64,000 bases of DNA, from positions 124,001 through 188,000 of the forward strand of contig NZ_JASHIM010000002.1 in the NCBI RefSeq assembly GCF_030733685.1. Direction: 5' to 3'. Numbering within the stretch: position 1 is the stretch's first letter; every line of letters begins with the position of its first letter. Source of the DNA: Roseovarius sp. MMSF_3281. Its GTDB lineage: Bacteria > Pseudomonadota > Alphaproteobacteria > Rhodobacterales > Rhodobacteraceae. Of the stretch, positions 37,412 through 46,850 are shown in pieces. The position numbers and the translations under genes were made by a program. The notes beneath the pieces are model-generated. The model had not been told where the DNA came from. It saw only the letters and a program-made list of their open reading frames with translations, and did not search any database.

Positions 37412-38019
37412 TCCGCGTCCTTACCTTTCTGCTGTCACTCTTGCTGCCTGCTGTGACCTGGGCACAAACCTACCCGGCACTCTACGATGTGTCTGGCGTA
37501 GCGGCCGATGATGTTCTCAACGTCCGCGACGCACCCGCTGCTTCGGGGAAGGTGGTCGGAACCCTCGCCCCCGGCGCCACGGATATCGAAGTGATCCGCG
37601 TGCAAGGGAACTGGGCGCAGGTCAACACGAATGAGCGGTCGGGTTGGGCGTCGCTGTCGTTTCTTGCGCGACAATCCGGGCAGTCCGACGATGCCTTGAC
37701 CGGTCAGGTTAGCTGCTTCGGGACCGAACCGTTTTGGGGCATGTCGATCCATCCCGACGGGGCACAATTTGAATGGATCGGCGAGGCCCCAATCACCTTT
37801 GACAGCTACCAAAGCGTGGCGACACCGGGTGTTCTGGGCAAATTCGCGCGGCTTTACACCGGTCGATCGCGCACCGGCGCCTTGCTTCTTGCCAGCACGC
37901 GCCTCTGCTCTGACGGGATGTCCGACCGCACTTATGGCCTTGCCGCTGACCTGACGATCTTTCCCTTCATCGGGCAGCCGACCCATTACACCGGCTGTTG
38001 CACTCTCGCGCCCAACTGA
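37408..38019 (+). CDS. Exported bacterial SH3-domain protein
   Basis: The start overlaps the permease stop by 4 bp (ATGA). The product has 203 residues. A signal peptide of about 19 residues (MIRVLTFLLSLLLPAVTWAQ) is followed by an SH3b domain (LNVRDAPAASGKVVGTLAPG ... WAQVNTNERSGWASLSFLA). The second half, with Cys residues in QVSCFGTEPFW and TGCCTLAPN, matches uncharacterised COG3650-type proteins. A periplasmic wall-binding role is possible, but the function is unknown. Confidence 0.72.
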   Translation: MIRVLTFLLSLLLPAVTWAQTYPALYDVSGVAADDVLNVRDAPAASGKVVGTLAPGATDIEVIRVQGNWAQVNTNERSGWASLSFLARQSGQSDDALTGQVSCFGTEPFWGMSIHPDGAQFEWIGEAPITFDSYQSVATPGVLGKFARLYTGRSRTGALLLASTRLCSDGMSDRTYGLAADLTIFPFIGQPTHYTGCCTLAPN

Positions 38020-38033
38020 CCCCCACCAAAGGA

Positions 38034-38636
38034 TCAATCCACCACCCGGCATGTCAGGTTGATTCGTCCGCCCTTCTCCAAAAGGCTGGAGGATCCTGAC
38101 CTGATTTTATCCACCCCGTGATAGGTCAGCCGCGCGTCGCCCCCCATCACCACCACGTCGCCCGACCGAAGCCAGATGGATTCGGTCTTGCCGCCGCGCG
38201 TCTGGTTGCCGATCCGGAAAAGCCCCTCATCGCCAAGCGACACCGACAGCACCGGCCAGGAAAAATCCGCCTCGTCGCGATCCTGGTGCATGCCCATCCG
38301 CGCGCCCTCGCCATAGTAGTTCACAAGGCAGCAATCGGGCGCGCGTTCGTCACTCACCAGCTTGCGCCAAATGTCCTGAACCCGCTCGGGAATCGGTGGC
38401 CAATCGGCACCATCGGGATGCTGCGTGACATAGCGATAGCCGCGCCTGTCCGACATCCAGCCATATTTGCCCGCCGATGTCATCTTGACCCGCATCGGCT
38501 TGCCATAAGGCGTCATCGGCGAAAACATCGGTGCCTGCGCTGCAACGGCGCGCAAATCCCCGACCAGGCCCGCCTGCGCATCTGCGTCCAAAAACCCGCG
38601 ATAAATGCGGAATCCACGTATTTCCAGAATATCCAT
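38034..38636 (-). CDS. alkB: AlkB-type 2-oxoglutarate/Fe(II) DNA repair dioxygenase
   Basis: The product has 200 residues from the ATG at 38636; an ATG at 38648 is an alternative, and the longer frame to 39215 would run into dnaK. Iron ligands His117 and Asp119 (GMHQDRDEADFSWP) and His173 (TYHGVDKI) are present. The 2-oxoglutarate/substrate arginines are at 191 and 197 (GGRINLTCRV). AlkB removes alkyl groups from bases by oxidative demethylation. It is convergent with the SH3 gene and divergent from dnaK. No Ada-type gene is adjacent. Confidence 0.9.
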   Translation of the reverse strand: MDILEIRGFRIYRGFLDADAQAGLVGDLRAVAAQAPMFSPMTPYGKPMRVKMTSAGKYGWMSDRRGYRYVTQHPDGADWPPIPERVQDIWRKLVSDERAPDCCLVNYYGEGARMGMHQDRDEADFSWPVLSVSLGDEGLFRIGNQTRGGKTESIWLRSGDVVVMGGDARLTYHGVDKIRSGSSSLLEKGGRINLTCRVVD

Positions 38637-38713
38637 GCCGCTCACCATGCCAGATTCGCTTAAAATCCGCCCGCGATTAACCGCAAAATTGCAAATTCCG
38701 GGTAGCCCAAGCG

Positions 38714-38742
38714 CTTGCAGGCTCCGTGACCCCTGCCTATAT
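38714..38742 (+). promoter_or_regulatory. Heat-shock (sigma-32 type) promoter of dnaK
   Basis: CTTGCAG at 38714-38720 and CCTATAT at 38736-38742 are separated as in alphaproteobacterial RpoH promoters (CTTG then CCTATNT; 17-bp spacer between the hexamers CTTGCA and CTATAT). TTGCAG/TATATA in the same place would also serve sigma-70. The site lies about 110 bp before the dnaK start. Confidence 0.72.
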
Positions 38743-38853
38743 ACGCCACGAAGCGCGGTACGGGCGATGCCCTCCGCCTCGAAACCGGGGGCCTGATGCC
38801 GAAACGGGTCGGGCGTCCGCACAATCGCCTTGAGACAGAAGGGATCGAAAAAC

Positions 38854-40773
38854 ATGTCCAAAGTCATTGGTATTGACCTCGGCACCACCAACTCCTGCGT
38901 TGCTATCATGGACGGTAGCCAGGCACGGGTGATCGAGAACTCCGAAGGGGCGCGTACCACGCCCTCCATCGTGGCCTTCACCGAAGATGAACGCCTCGTC
39001 GGCCAATCCGCCAAGCGGCAGGCCGTGACCAACCCCGAGAACACCGTCTTTGGCGTCAAGCGCCTGATCGGTCGTCGCAATGACGACAGCGATCTTGCCA
39101 AGGACAAGAAGAACATGCCGTTCAACGTCATCGACGGCGGCAACGGCGATGCATGGGTCGAAGCCCGCGGCGAGAAATATTCGCCCAGCCAGATCTCGGC
39201 TTTCATCCTCGGCAAGATGAAAGAAACCGCCGAGTCTTACCTTGGCGAAGAGGTGACGCAGGCCGTCATCACCGTGCCCGCCTATTTCAACGACGCCCAG
39301 CGTCAGGCCACCAAGGACGCCGGCAAAATCGCCGGCCTCGAAGTGCTGCGCATCATCAACGAGCCGACCGCGGCCGCGCTGGCCTATGGCCTCGACAAGG
39401 AAGATACCCACACCATCGCGGTCTATGACCTTGGCGGCGGTACCTTCGACGTGACCATCCTTGAGATCGACGATGGCCTCTTCGAGGTGAAGTCGACCAA
39501 CGGCGACACCTTCCTTGGCGGTGAAGACTTTGACATGCGCATCGTCAACTACCTCGCCGATGAATTCAAAAAGGAAAACGGCGTCGACCTGACCAAGGAC
39601 AAGATGGCCCTCCAGCGCCTGAAAGAAGCCGCCGAGAAAGCCAAGATCGAACTGTCCAGCAGCTCGCAAACCGAGATCAACCAGCCGTTTATCTCGATGG
39701 GTTCGGACGGTCAGCCGCTGCACATGGTCATCAAACTGACCCGCGCCAAGCTGGAAAGCCTTGTGGGCGACCTGATCAAATCCTCGATGAAGCCTTGCCA
39801 GGCCGCATTGAAGGACGCGGGCCTTGCCGCCAACGAAATCGACGAGATCGTTCTCGTCGGTGGTATGACCCGTATGCCCAAAGTGGTCGAGGAAGTGACC
39901 AAGTTCTTCGGGAAAGAGCCGCACAAAGGCGTCAACCCCGATGAGGTCGTCGCCATGGGTGCCGCCATTCAGGCCGGCGTTCTGCAAGGCGACGTCAAGG
40001 ACGTTGTCCTGCTCGACGTGACCCCGCTGTCGCTTGGTATCGAAACTCTGGGCGGTGTCTTCACCCGCCTGATCGACCGCAACACCACGATCCCGACGAA
40101 CAAAAGCCAGATCTTCTCGACCGCCGAAGACAACCAGGGCGCCGTGACGATCCGCGTGTTCCAGGGTGAGCGTGAGATGGCCGCCGATAACAAGCTTCTG
40201 GGTCAGTTCAACCTCGAAGACATCCCGCCGGCACCGCGCGGCATGCCCCAGATCGAGGTGACCTTCGACATCGACGCCAACGGCATCGTTTCGGTTTCCG
40301 CCAAGGACAAGGGCACCAACAAGGAGCAGAAGATCACGATCCAAGCCTCCGGTGGCCTGAGCGACGAAGACATCGAGAACATGGTCAAGGAAGCCGAGGA
40401 AAACGCCGAGGCCGACAAGGAGCGCAAGGAACTGGTCGAGGCCAAGAACCAGGCCGAAAGCCTGGTCCACTCGACCGAGAAATCGCTTGAAGAACACGGC
40501 GACAAGGTTGATCCGACCACGGTTGAAGCCATCGAATTGGCCGTGGCCGCGCTCAAGGATGACCTCGAAAAGGATGATGCGACCGCTGACAAGATCAAAG
40601 GTGGCATCCAGAACGTGACCGAGGCCGCCATGAAACTGGGCGAGGCGATCTACAAGGCCCAAGCCGAGGAAGGCGAAGACGGCCCCGCCGCTTCGGATGA
40701 CGCGGCTGGCCCGGCCGACGATGATATCGTCGACGCCGACTTCGAGGACCTCGACGACGACAAGCGCTCGTAA
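38854..40773 (+). CDS. dnaK: Molecular chaperone DnaK (Hsp70)
   Basis: The product has 639 residues from the ATG at 38854, preceded by GAAGGGA. It has [17 protein letters not shown], the DLGGGTFDV phosphate loop, and the substrate-binding domain beginning with [16 protein letters not shown]. The C-terminus ends in an acidic tail ([10 protein letters not shown]). It refolds client proteins with DnaJ, encoded 75 bp downstream, and GrpE, not seen here. Confidence 0.98.
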   Translation: MSKVIGIDLGTTNSCVAIMDGSQARVIENSEGARTTPSIVAFTEDERLVGQSAKRQAVTNPENTVFGVKRLIGRRNDDSDLAKDKKNMPFNVIDGGNGDAWVEARGEKYSPSQISAFILGKMKETAESYLGEEVTQAVITVPAYFNDAQRQATKDAGKIAGLEVLRIINEPTAAALAYGLDKEDTHTIAVYDLGGGTFDVTILEIDDGLFEVKSTNGDTFLGGEDFDMRIVNYLADEFKKENGVDLTKDKMALQRLKEAAEKAKIELSSSSQTEINQPFISMGSDGQPLHMVIKLTRAKLESLVGDLIKSSMKPCQAALKDAGLAANEIDEIVLVGGMTRMPKVVEEVTKFFGKEPHKGVNPDEVVAMGAAIQAGVLQGDVKDVVLLDVTPLSLGIETLGGVFTRLIDRNTTIPTNKSQIFSTAEDNQGAVTIRVFQGEREMAADNKLLGQFNLEDIPPAPRGMPQIEVTFDIDANGIVSVSAKDKGTNKEQKITIQASGGLSDEDIENMVKEAEENAEADKERKELVEAKNQAESLVHSTEKSLEEHGDKVDPTTVEAIELAVAALKDDLEKDDATADKIKGGIQNVTEAAMKLGEAIYKAQAEEGEDGPAASDDAAGPADDDIVDADFEDLDDDKRS

Positions 40774-40792
40774 GGCGCCTGACGGGACCAAC

Positions 40793-40821
40793 GGGGCCGG
40801 TCCGATCCTTGGGCCGGCCCC
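40793..40821 (+). other. Stem-loop between dnaK and dnaJ
   Basis: GGGGCCGG (40793-40800) pairs with CCGGCCCC (40814-40821) around a 13-nt loop. No T-run follows, so it is not an intrinsic terminator. It may set the dnaK:dnaJ ratio by RNA processing or attenuation; this is inferred. Confidence 0.55.
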
Positions 40822-40848
40822 GCGTGTTCCATAAAAAGGAGATCCCCG

Positions 40849-42009
40849 ATGGCCAAACGCGACTATTACGAAGTGCTTGGGCTTTCCAAGGGCGCCTCGG
40901 CCGACGAGATCAAGAAAGCCTACCGCAAGAAGGCCAAGGAACTTCACCCCGACCGCAACAAGGACAACCCCGACTCCGAGGCGCAGTTCAAGGAAGCGGG
41001 CGAGGCCTATGATGTTCTGAAGGATCCCGAAAAGAAAGCCGCCTATGACCGCTATGGTCATGCCGCTTTCGATGGGGGCACCGGCGCGGGCGCGCGACCG
41101 GGCGGTGGCTTTGGCGGGCATCCCGGTCAGGGCGATTTCGCCTCGGCCTTCTCGGATGTTTTCGATGATCTCTTCGGTGATTTCATGGGCGGCGGGCGTG
41201 GCCCGGGCGGGCGGCAACGCGCCGCGCGTGGCTCGGACCTGCGCTACAACCTGCGCGTCACTCTGGAAGAGGCTTTTGGCGGCCTGCAAAAAACCATCAA
41301 CGTACCCACTTCGGTGCAATGCGATGCCTGTGACGGCTCAGGCGCCGAAGGCGGTGCCGAACCCACCACATGCCCCACCTGTTCGGGCATGGGCAAGGTA
41401 CGTGCGCAACAAGGATTCTTTACCGTTGAACGCACTTGCCCCACTTGCTCTGGGCTGGGCCAGATCATCAAGAACCCCTGCAAAACCTGCCATGGGCAAG
41501 GCCGCGTTGAAAAAGACCGCGCGCTCAGCGTGAACATCCCCGCCGGGGTCGAAACCGGCACCCGTATTCGCCTTGCCGGCGAGGGTGAGGCCGGGATGCG
41601 TGGCGGTCCGCCGGGCGACCTCTATATTTTCATCGAGGTTTCGCCGCACGAGTTGTTCGAACGCGAGGAAAGCAACCTGTTCTGCCGCGTTCCCGTCTCG
41701 ATGACCACCGCCGCCCTTGGTGGCGATATCGAGGTGCCCACCATCGACGGTGGCCGCAGCCGGGTGAAGATTCCCGCTGGCTCTCAATCGGGCCGCCAGA
41801 TGCGCCTGCGCAACAAGGGCATGCCCGCCCTGCGCGGCGGTGGTGCGGGCGATATGTTCATCGAACTGGCTGTGGAAACCCCGGTTAACCTGACCGGCCG
41901 CCAGAAAGAGCTTCTGCGCGAGTTCGAGCAGATGTCGGAGGATAACAACCCCGAAAGCAAAAGCTTTTTCTCTTCGGTCAAAAGCTTCTGGGATTCGATG
42001 AAATCCTGA
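40849..42009 (+). CDS. dnaJ: Co-chaperone DnaJ
   Basis: The protein has 386 residues: a J domain with His33-Pro34-Asp35, a Gly/Phe-rich linker (about 75-120), four zinc-binding CxxCxGxG repeats ([32 protein letters not shown]) and the C-terminal substrate-binding domains. It is a full type I DnaJ. AAAGGAGA precedes the start. An intrinsic terminator follows at 42041-42070. Confidence 0.98.
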   Translation: MAKRDYYEVLGLSKGASADEIKKAYRKKAKELHPDRNKDNPDSEAQFKEAGEAYDVLKDPEKKAAYDRYGHAAFDGGTGAGARPGGGFGGHPGQGDFASAFSDVFDDLFGDFMGGGRGPGGRQRAARGSDLRYNLRVTLEEAFGGLQKTINVPTSVQCDACDGSGAEGGAEPTTCPTCSGMGKVRAQQGFFTVERTCPTCSGLGQIIKNPCKTCHGQGRVEKDRALSVNIPAGVETGTRIRLAGEGEAGMRGGPPGDLYIFIEVSPHELFEREESNLFCRVPVSMTTAALGGDIEVPTIDGGRSRVKIPAGSQSGRQMRLRNKGMPALRGGGAGDMFIELAVETPVNLTGRQKELLREFEQMSEDNNPESKSFFSSVKSFWDSMKS

Positions 42010-42040
42010 TCCGGAGGCCGCACAACGAATCGAAAACCCC

Positions 42041-42070
42041 AAAAGGCGCGCGTTCATCGCGCGCCTTTTT
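42041..42070 (+). terminator. Intrinsic terminator of dnaK-dnaJ
   Basis: GGCGCGCG (42045-42052) pairs with CGCGCGCC (42058-42065) around a 5-nt loop, with A-rich sequence before and TTTTT after (42066-42070). This is a textbook Rho-independent terminator 32 bp past the dnaJ stop. Confidence 0.92.
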
Positions 42071-42104
42071 CACATTCGATGTTTCGCCCTTCGGCAATTC
42101 TCGT

Positions 42105-42132
42105 TTGCAATCGTGGCAAACTGTTGTATAGG
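42105..42132 (+). promoter_or_regulatory. Likely rpsT promoter
   Basis: TTGCAA (42105-42110) and TATAGG (42127-42132) have a 16-bp spacer. This would give a 5' leader of about 115-120 nt before rpsT. S20 synthesis is regulated in other bacteria, so the leader may matter, but I recognise no element in it. Confidence 0.5.
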
Positions 42133-42258
42133 CGGGCGTCATACATGCGCGTGCGGCCCGCTCTGGCCAGAATCACCCCGGTTGATGCAATGCCGGTTCG
42201 GGTTGTCCACGTGCACCACAGTTAACAGACAGAACCCGAAACAAAGGTTTGATTCAAA

Positions 42259-42522
42259 ATGGCAAATACGCCCCAGTCCAAAAAGCGCGCCCGTCAGAAC
42301 GAACGCCGCTTCGCCGTCAACAAAGCCCGCCGTTCGCGCATCCGTACCTACCTGCGCAATGTCGAAGAGGCCATCGCCTCGGGCGATAAGGACGCCGCCC
42401 AAAACGCCCTGCGCGTCGCACAGCCCGAGCTGATGCGCGGCGTCTCGAAAGGCGTCTTTCACAAGAACACCGCATCGCGCAAAATCTCGCGTCTCGCGGC
42501 CCGCGTGAAGGCCCTCGGCTAA
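42259..42522 (+). CDS. rpsT: 30S ribosomal protein S20
   Basis: The protein has 87 basic residues starting [17 protein letters not shown], the S20 signature, and ends in an Ala/Lys/Arg-rich helix. S20 binds 16S rRNA early in 30S assembly. It stands alone, between its own likely promoter and an intrinsic terminator (42547-42577), upstream of dnaA. Confidence 0.97.
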   Translation: MANTPQSKKRARQNERRFAVNKARRSRIRTYLRNVEEAIASGDKDAAQNALRVAQPELMRGVSKGVFHKNTASRKISRLAARVKALG

Positions 42523-42546
42523 ATACAAGCCTAAGCTATTGAATTC

Positions 42547-42577
42547 AAAAGACGCCCCATTCCTGTGGCGTCTTTTT
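42547..42577 (+). terminator. Intrinsic terminator of rpsT
   Basis: AAAAGACGCC (42547-42556) pairs with GGCGTCTTTT (42567-42576) around a 10-nt loop and runs into a T-tract. Confidence 0.93.
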
Positions 42578-43006
42578 CCGTGTCCGGGTCTACCCAAAGG
42601 GATAGAGATTCTTTTTCACCAAACACAGAGTCAAGCGCTAAGAACAGTTGCCGCAGCACCCTGCAAATTGCTAGCTTCGTTCCTGCGATTCACGCTTGGG
42701 GGGACAGGCAATTGCAGCATGGCACAGCTTGATCAACTTGATCATCATGGGTGTGCGATGCTGTATCCGGGGCTGATGTCCCGGTCGTCCAACAAGTAGA
42801 CACGCAGCAGGCTTTGTTGATTTTGCAGTTATGGGGATTTCTGCGCCAACTGGTCCGCTGACGCATTGAGAGTATTGATTTGGCGACAGCCCTTCCTCCG
42901 TTGATGTTTCAGCGGCGCGAAAAGGCTATGCCAAAACGCCTCTGGGCTTGTGTCGCATTCGCCGCTTGTCGCGGTTGCGGAATGTGGATTTGTGGAACGG
43001 GATGTC
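42578..43006 (+). other. Non-coding region upstream of dnaA
   Basis: About 430 bp with no convincing gene. It must contain the dnaA promoter, but no clear -35/-10 pair stands out. I see no good DnaA boxes (TTATCCACA); the nearest resemblance is TGTGGATTTGTGGA near 42983, which has mismatches. An in-frame GTG at 42950 upstream of dnaA is probably not used. Confidence 0.5.
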
Positions 43007-44398
43007 ATGACACAAGAACAATGGGGCCAAGTCAAACAACAGCTTCTGAAGACTGTCGGCAGTAACAATTACAAAACATGGATTGAGCCGCTTGAGCTTC
43101 AGGGCGTCTCAGACGGGGTTGCCACCCTTGCGGCCCCCACCAGCTTTCTGGGGAATTACGTATCGCAGAACTTTGGCGATCTGATCCTGTATCAGATGGG
43201 CCATATCAACGGCGATGTCCGCCGGATCAACTTCAGTGTCGCGGCCAACAGCGCCGCGCGCCCGATGTCCGAGTCCGCGGGCAGCGGAACGGCGGCCGCC
43301 GATCAGGGCACAGATCCCGCGCCCGCCGCCAAGACAACCACGGCCAGTGAAGGTCTTTTCCCGACCGCCCCTCTGGATGACCGTTTCACATTCGACAGCT
43401 TCATCGTCGGCAAGCCCAACGAACTGGCCCATGCCGCGGCGAAACGTGTGGCCGAAGGCGGCCCTGTCACCTTCAACCCGCTGTTTCTCTATGGCGGTGT
43501 CGGCCTTGGCAAAACGCACCTCATGCACGCCATCGCCTGGGAACTTCAGGCCCGGCGCCCCGACCTCAGCGTGATCTACCTGTCCGCCGAACAGTTCATG
43601 TACCGCTTCGTGCAGGCCCTGCGCGACCGCAAGACCATGGACTTCAAGGAAATGTTCCGCTCGGTCGACGTTCTGATGGTGGATGATGTGCAATTCATCG
43701 CTGGCAAGGAAAGCACGCAAGAAGAGTTTTTCCATACCTTCAACGCGCTGATCGACCAGAAAAAGCAAATCATCATCTCGGCCGACCGCGCCCCGGGTGA
43801 AATCGCCAACCTTGAGGAACGCATTCAATCGCGCCTGCAATGCGGCCTTGTCGTCGATCTGCACCCCACCGATTACGAATTGCGTCTCGGCATCCTGCAA
43901 TCGAAAACCGAACAATACAGCGCCCAGTACCCGGGCCTGAAAATCGCCGATGGCGTGCTTGAGTTCCTCGCGCACCGCATTTCCACCAATGTGCGGGTGC
44001 TCGAAGGGGCGCTGACCCGGCTGTTCGCCTTCGCCTCGCTGGTGGGTCACGAAATCACGCTGGAACTGACACAGGATTGTCTTGCCGATGTGCTGCGCGC
44101 CTCCGAACGCAAGGTTTCGGTCGAAGAAATCCAGCGGCAGGTCTCGGATCACTACAACATCCGCCTTTCGGACATGATCGGCCCCAAGCGCCTGCGCAGC
44201 TTCGCGCGCCCGCGACAGGTGGCCATGTACCTGTGCAAGCAACTGACCAGCCGCTCGTTGCCGGAAATCGGCCGCCGCTTTGGCGGGCGTGATCACACCA
44301 CCGTCATGCACGGCGTCAAACGCATCGACGAGTTGCGCCACCAGGATGCCCAGATTGCCGACGATCTGGAAATGCTGCGCCGTACGCTCGAAGGTTAA
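43007..44398 (+). CDS. dnaA: Chromosomal replication initiator DnaA
   Basis: The product has 463 residues from the ATG at 43007 (MTQEQWGQVKQQLLKTVG). It has domain I, a variable Ala/Thr-rich domain II, the AAA+ domain with Walker A GGVGLGKTHLMHA and Walker B VLMVDDVQFI, and domain IV with the DnaA-box helix GRDHTTVMHGVKRI. It binds the origin and opens it for replication. A strong hairpin separates it from dnaN. Confidence 0.98.
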   Translation: MTQEQWGQVKQQLLKTVGSNNYKTWIEPLELQGVSDGVATLAAPTSFLGNYVSQNFGDLILYQMGHINGDVRRINFSVAANSAARPMSESAGSGTAAADQGTDPAPAAKTTTASEGLFPTAPLDDRFTFDSFIVGKPNELAHAAAKRVAEGGPVTFNPLFLYGGVGLGKTHLMHAIAWELQARRPDLSVIYLSAEQFMYRFVQALRDRKTMDFKEMFRSVDVLMVDDVQFIAGKESTQEEFFHTFNALIDQKKQIIISADRAPGEIANLEERIQSRLQCGLVVDLHPTDYELRLGILQSKTEQYSAQYPGLKIADGVLEFLAHRISTNVRVLEGALTRLFAFASLVGHEITLELTQDCLADVLRASERKVSVEEIQRQVSDHYNIRLSDMIGPKRLRSFARPRQVAMYLCKQLTSRSLPEIGRRFGGRDHTTVMHGVKRIDELRHQDAQIADDLEMLRRTLEG

Positions 44399-44417
44399 GC
44401 GCCTTTCGCGCCACAAA

Positions 44418-44457
44418 GCGTCAGAGCGGCCCACAACTTCAGGGCCGCTCTTGACGC
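44418..44457 (+). other. Stem-loop between dnaA and dnaN
   Basis: Arms 44418-44432 and 44442-44457 (GCGTCAGAGCGGCCC and its complement with one bulged T) form a ~15-bp stem with a 9-nt loop. No T-run follows, so termination is doubtful; it may partly separate dnaA and dnaN transcription. Confidence 0.6.
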
Positions 44458-44564
44458 GCATGTGAATAAACCCGAAAACACAACAAAAGGCTTGAGGCCA
44501 AAGGGGAAGTTGCTAACGTGCTCCCCCGGCCAGAGGGTCGGCACCTGACTAGGGAGCGAGGGTT

Positions 44565-45683
44565 ATGAAACTCAGCATCGAACGCGGAACGCTGCTCAAG
44601 GCCGTGGCACAGGCCCAATCGGTGGTCGAGCGCCGCAACACCATTCCGATCCTCGCCAACGTGCTGATCGAAGCCGAAGGCGACGCCGTGCATTTCCGCG
44701 CCACCGACCTTGATATCGAAGTGGTCGACAAGGCCCCGGCACAGGTCGAACGCGCCGGTGCCACCACGGTATCCGCCGTCACCCTGCACGAGATCGTCCG
44801 CAAGCTGCCCGATGGCGCGCTTGTCACCCTGACCGACGATGGCGCATCAGGGCGCCTGACGGTCGAGGCGGGCCGCTCGAACTTCAACCTCGCGACCCTG
44901 CCGAAAGAAGACTTCCCGGTCATGGCCTCGTCGGAATACAGCGCCAATTTCTCGGCGCCCGCGCCGACCCTGCGCCGCCTTTTCGACAAATCGAAATTCG
45001 CCATCTCGACCGAGGAAACCCGCTATTACCTCAACGGCGTCTACATGCATGTCTCCGAGTCCGAAGGCGGCAAAGTCCTGCGTTGCGTGGCCACCGATGG
45101 CCACCGCCTTGCCCGGATCGACGCCGACCTGCCCGACGGGGCCGAGGACATGCCGGGCGTGATCGTGCCGCGCAAAACCGTGGGTGAGCTGCGCAAGCTG
45201 CTGGACGACGACGATATGAAAATCGCCGTGTCGGTCTCGGAAACCAAGGTGCGCTTTGCAACGCCCGACATCACGCTTACGTCCAAAGTGATCGACGGCA
45301 CCTTCCCCGATTACACCCGCGTTATCCCGCAGGGAAACACCCGCAAGATGGAAGTGGACGCCGCCGAATTTGCCCAAGCCGTGGATCGCGTGGCCACCGT
45401 CAGCTCCGAACGCTCCCGCGCGGTGAAACTGGCCCTGGACGAAGACCGCCTTGTGCTTTCGGTCAACGCCCCCGACAGCGGCGCCGCCGAGGAGGAACTG
45501 GCCGTGGCCTATGGCGACGAGCGGTTGGAGATCGGTTTCAACGCCAAGTACCTGCTTGAAATCGCCAGCCAAGTCGACCGCGAAAACGCCGTGTTCCTCT
45601 TCAACTCCTCGGGCGATCCAACCCTGATGCGCGAAGGCAATGATACCTCTGCCGTCTATGTGGTCATGCCGATGCGCGTGTGA
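44565..45683 (+). CDS. dnaN: DNA polymerase III sliding clamp (beta subunit)
   Basis: The protein has 372 residues in the three-domain clamp fold, starting MKLSIERGTLLKAVAQAQSV and ending YVVMPMRV, typical of DnaN. The dimeric ring tethers DNA polymerase III to the template. An AGGGAGCGAGGG site precedes the ATG. Its place between dnaA and recF is the usual bacterial order. Confidence 0.97.
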   Translation: MKLSIERGTLLKAVAQAQSVVERRNTIPILANVLIEAEGDAVHFRATDLDIEVVDKAPAQVERAGATTVSAVTLHEIVRKLPDGALVTLTDDGASGRLTVEAGRSNFNLATLPKEDFPVMASSEYSANFSAPAPTLRRLFDKSKFAISTEETRYYLNGVYMHVSESEGGKVLRCVATDGHRLARIDADLPDGAEDMPGVIVPRKTVGELRKLLDDDDMKIAVSVSETKVRFATPDITLTSKVIDGTFPDYTRVIPQGNTRKMEVDAAEFAQAVDRVATVSSERSRAVKLALDEDRLVLSVNAPDSGAAEEELAVAYGDERLEIGFNAKYLLEIASQVDRENAVFLFNSSGDPTLMREGNDTSAVYVVMPMRV

Positions 45684-45686
45684 CAT

Positions 45687-45730
45687 GGGGCAGGACGCCC
45701 CCGGCGGGAGTATTTTTGGAAAGATGAAAG
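45687..45730 (+). repeat. Possible Rhodobacterales intergenic repeat motif
   Basis: The gap between dnaN and recF holds GGGGCAGGACGCCCC (short hairpin), then CGGCGGGAGTATTTTTGG and AAAGATGAAAG. From memory, this GGCGGGAGTATTTTT-type sequence recurs between genes in Rhodobacteraceae. Only one copy is in this window. The hairpin plus T-run could also act as a weak terminator. Confidence 0.4.
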
Positions 45731-45737
45731 GGCGTGA

Positions 45738-46850
45738 ATGCCCGGCCTCTACCTCTCCTCCCTGACACTGTCGCATTTCCGTTCTCACAAGGGCGCGCGG
45801 CTGTCATTGGATGCCCGCCCCGTGGCCATTCATGGCCCCAACGGCGCGGGCAAGACCAATGTCATCGAGGCGGTTTCGCTGATCTCGCCCGGTCGCGGGT
45901 TGCGCCGGGCCGCGGCACAGGACATGGCGCGCCGCCCCGAGGCCCTGGGCTGGAAGGTTACCGGCCATCTTCATTCCCTCCATCAGCTGCACGAGGTCGA
46001 AACATGGTCCGAGGAGGGGGCCGCCCGCCAAACCCGGATCGACGGCAAAACCGCCAGCCAAACCGCCCTTGGCCGTATCGCCCGTGTCCTCTGGCTTATC
46101 CCCTCGATGGACAGGCTTTGGATCGAAGGGACCGAAGGCCGCCGCCGGTTCCTTGACCGCATGACGCTCAGTTTCCGGCCCGACCACGCTGACGTGACGC
46201 TGGCCTATGAAAAAGCCATGCGCGAACGCAACCGCCTGCTCAAGGATCAGGTGCGCGACGGGCATTGGTACATCGCCCTTGAACGGCAGATGGCCGAGGC
46301 GGGGGCGGCGATCCACGCCAATCGCCTTTTCGCGCTTGAGCAGTTGCAAGCCGCCCAGGCACAGGCCGAAACCGCCTTCCCGGCGGCGGAACTGGAACTG
46401 ACCACGACCGAGGGCGAAATGCCCGAAACCGTTTCGGACCTGCGCGATGCCCTTTCGGAAAGCCGCTTTCGCGATCTGGCTGCCGGGCGAACCTTGGTGG
46501 GGCCGCATCGTTCGGATCTTTACGGCGTCTATGCCGCCAAGGGCGTGCCCGCCCGCGATTGTTCCACCGGTGAACAAAAGGCCCTTTTGGTTTCGCTCAT
46601 CCTTGCCAATGCCCGCGCCCTGACACAGGATTTCGGCGCCCCGCCGATCTTGCTTCTGGATGAGGTCGCCGCCCACCTCGACGCCACCCGCCGCGCCGCG
46701 CTTTACGACGAGATTTGCGCGCTTGGTGCGCAGGCCTGGATGACAGGCACGGGCCCCGAACTTTTCGCCGAACTGGGTGAGCGGGCGCAGTACCTTGAGG
46801 TGACCGAAACCCACGGCATCAGCACAACCCATGAAAGGCCCGCCCCATGA
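45738..46850 (+). CDS. recF: DNA replication and repair protein RecF
   Basis: The protein has 370 residues of the SMC-like ABC ATPase type: Walker A GPNGAGKT at 33-40, signature STGEQKALLVS and D-loop LLLDEVAAHLDATRR. With RecO and RecR it loads RecA on gapped DNA. It is followed by a 4-bp ATGA overlap with the VOC gene. Confidence 0.95.
   Translation: MPGLYLSSLTLSHFRSHKGARLSLDARPVAIHGPNGAGKTNVIEAVSLISPGRGLRRAAAQDMARRPEALGWKVTGHLHSLHQLHEVETWSEEGAARQTRIDGKTASQTALGRIARVLWLIPSMDRLWIEGTEGRRRFLDRMTLSFRPDHADVTLAYEKAMRERNRLLKDQVRDGHWYIALERQMAEAGAAIHANRLFALEQLQAAQAQAETAFPAAELELTTTEGEMPETVSDLRDALSESRFRDLAAGRTLVGPHRSDLYGVYAAKGVPARDCSTGEQKALLVSLILANARALTQDFGAPPILLLDEVAAHLDATRRAALYDEICALGAQAWMTGTGPELFAELGERAQYLEVTETHGISTTHERPAP

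Noticed and set aside
38737..41319. An 860-residue antisense frame across dnaK and dnaJ
   Set aside because: dnaK and dnaJ are certain; antisense frames opposite dnaK are a known artefact.
42578..43006. A replication origin next to dnaA
   Set aside because: No group of DnaA boxes and no AT-rich unwinding element is visible, and in alphaproteobacteria the origin often lies elsewhere.
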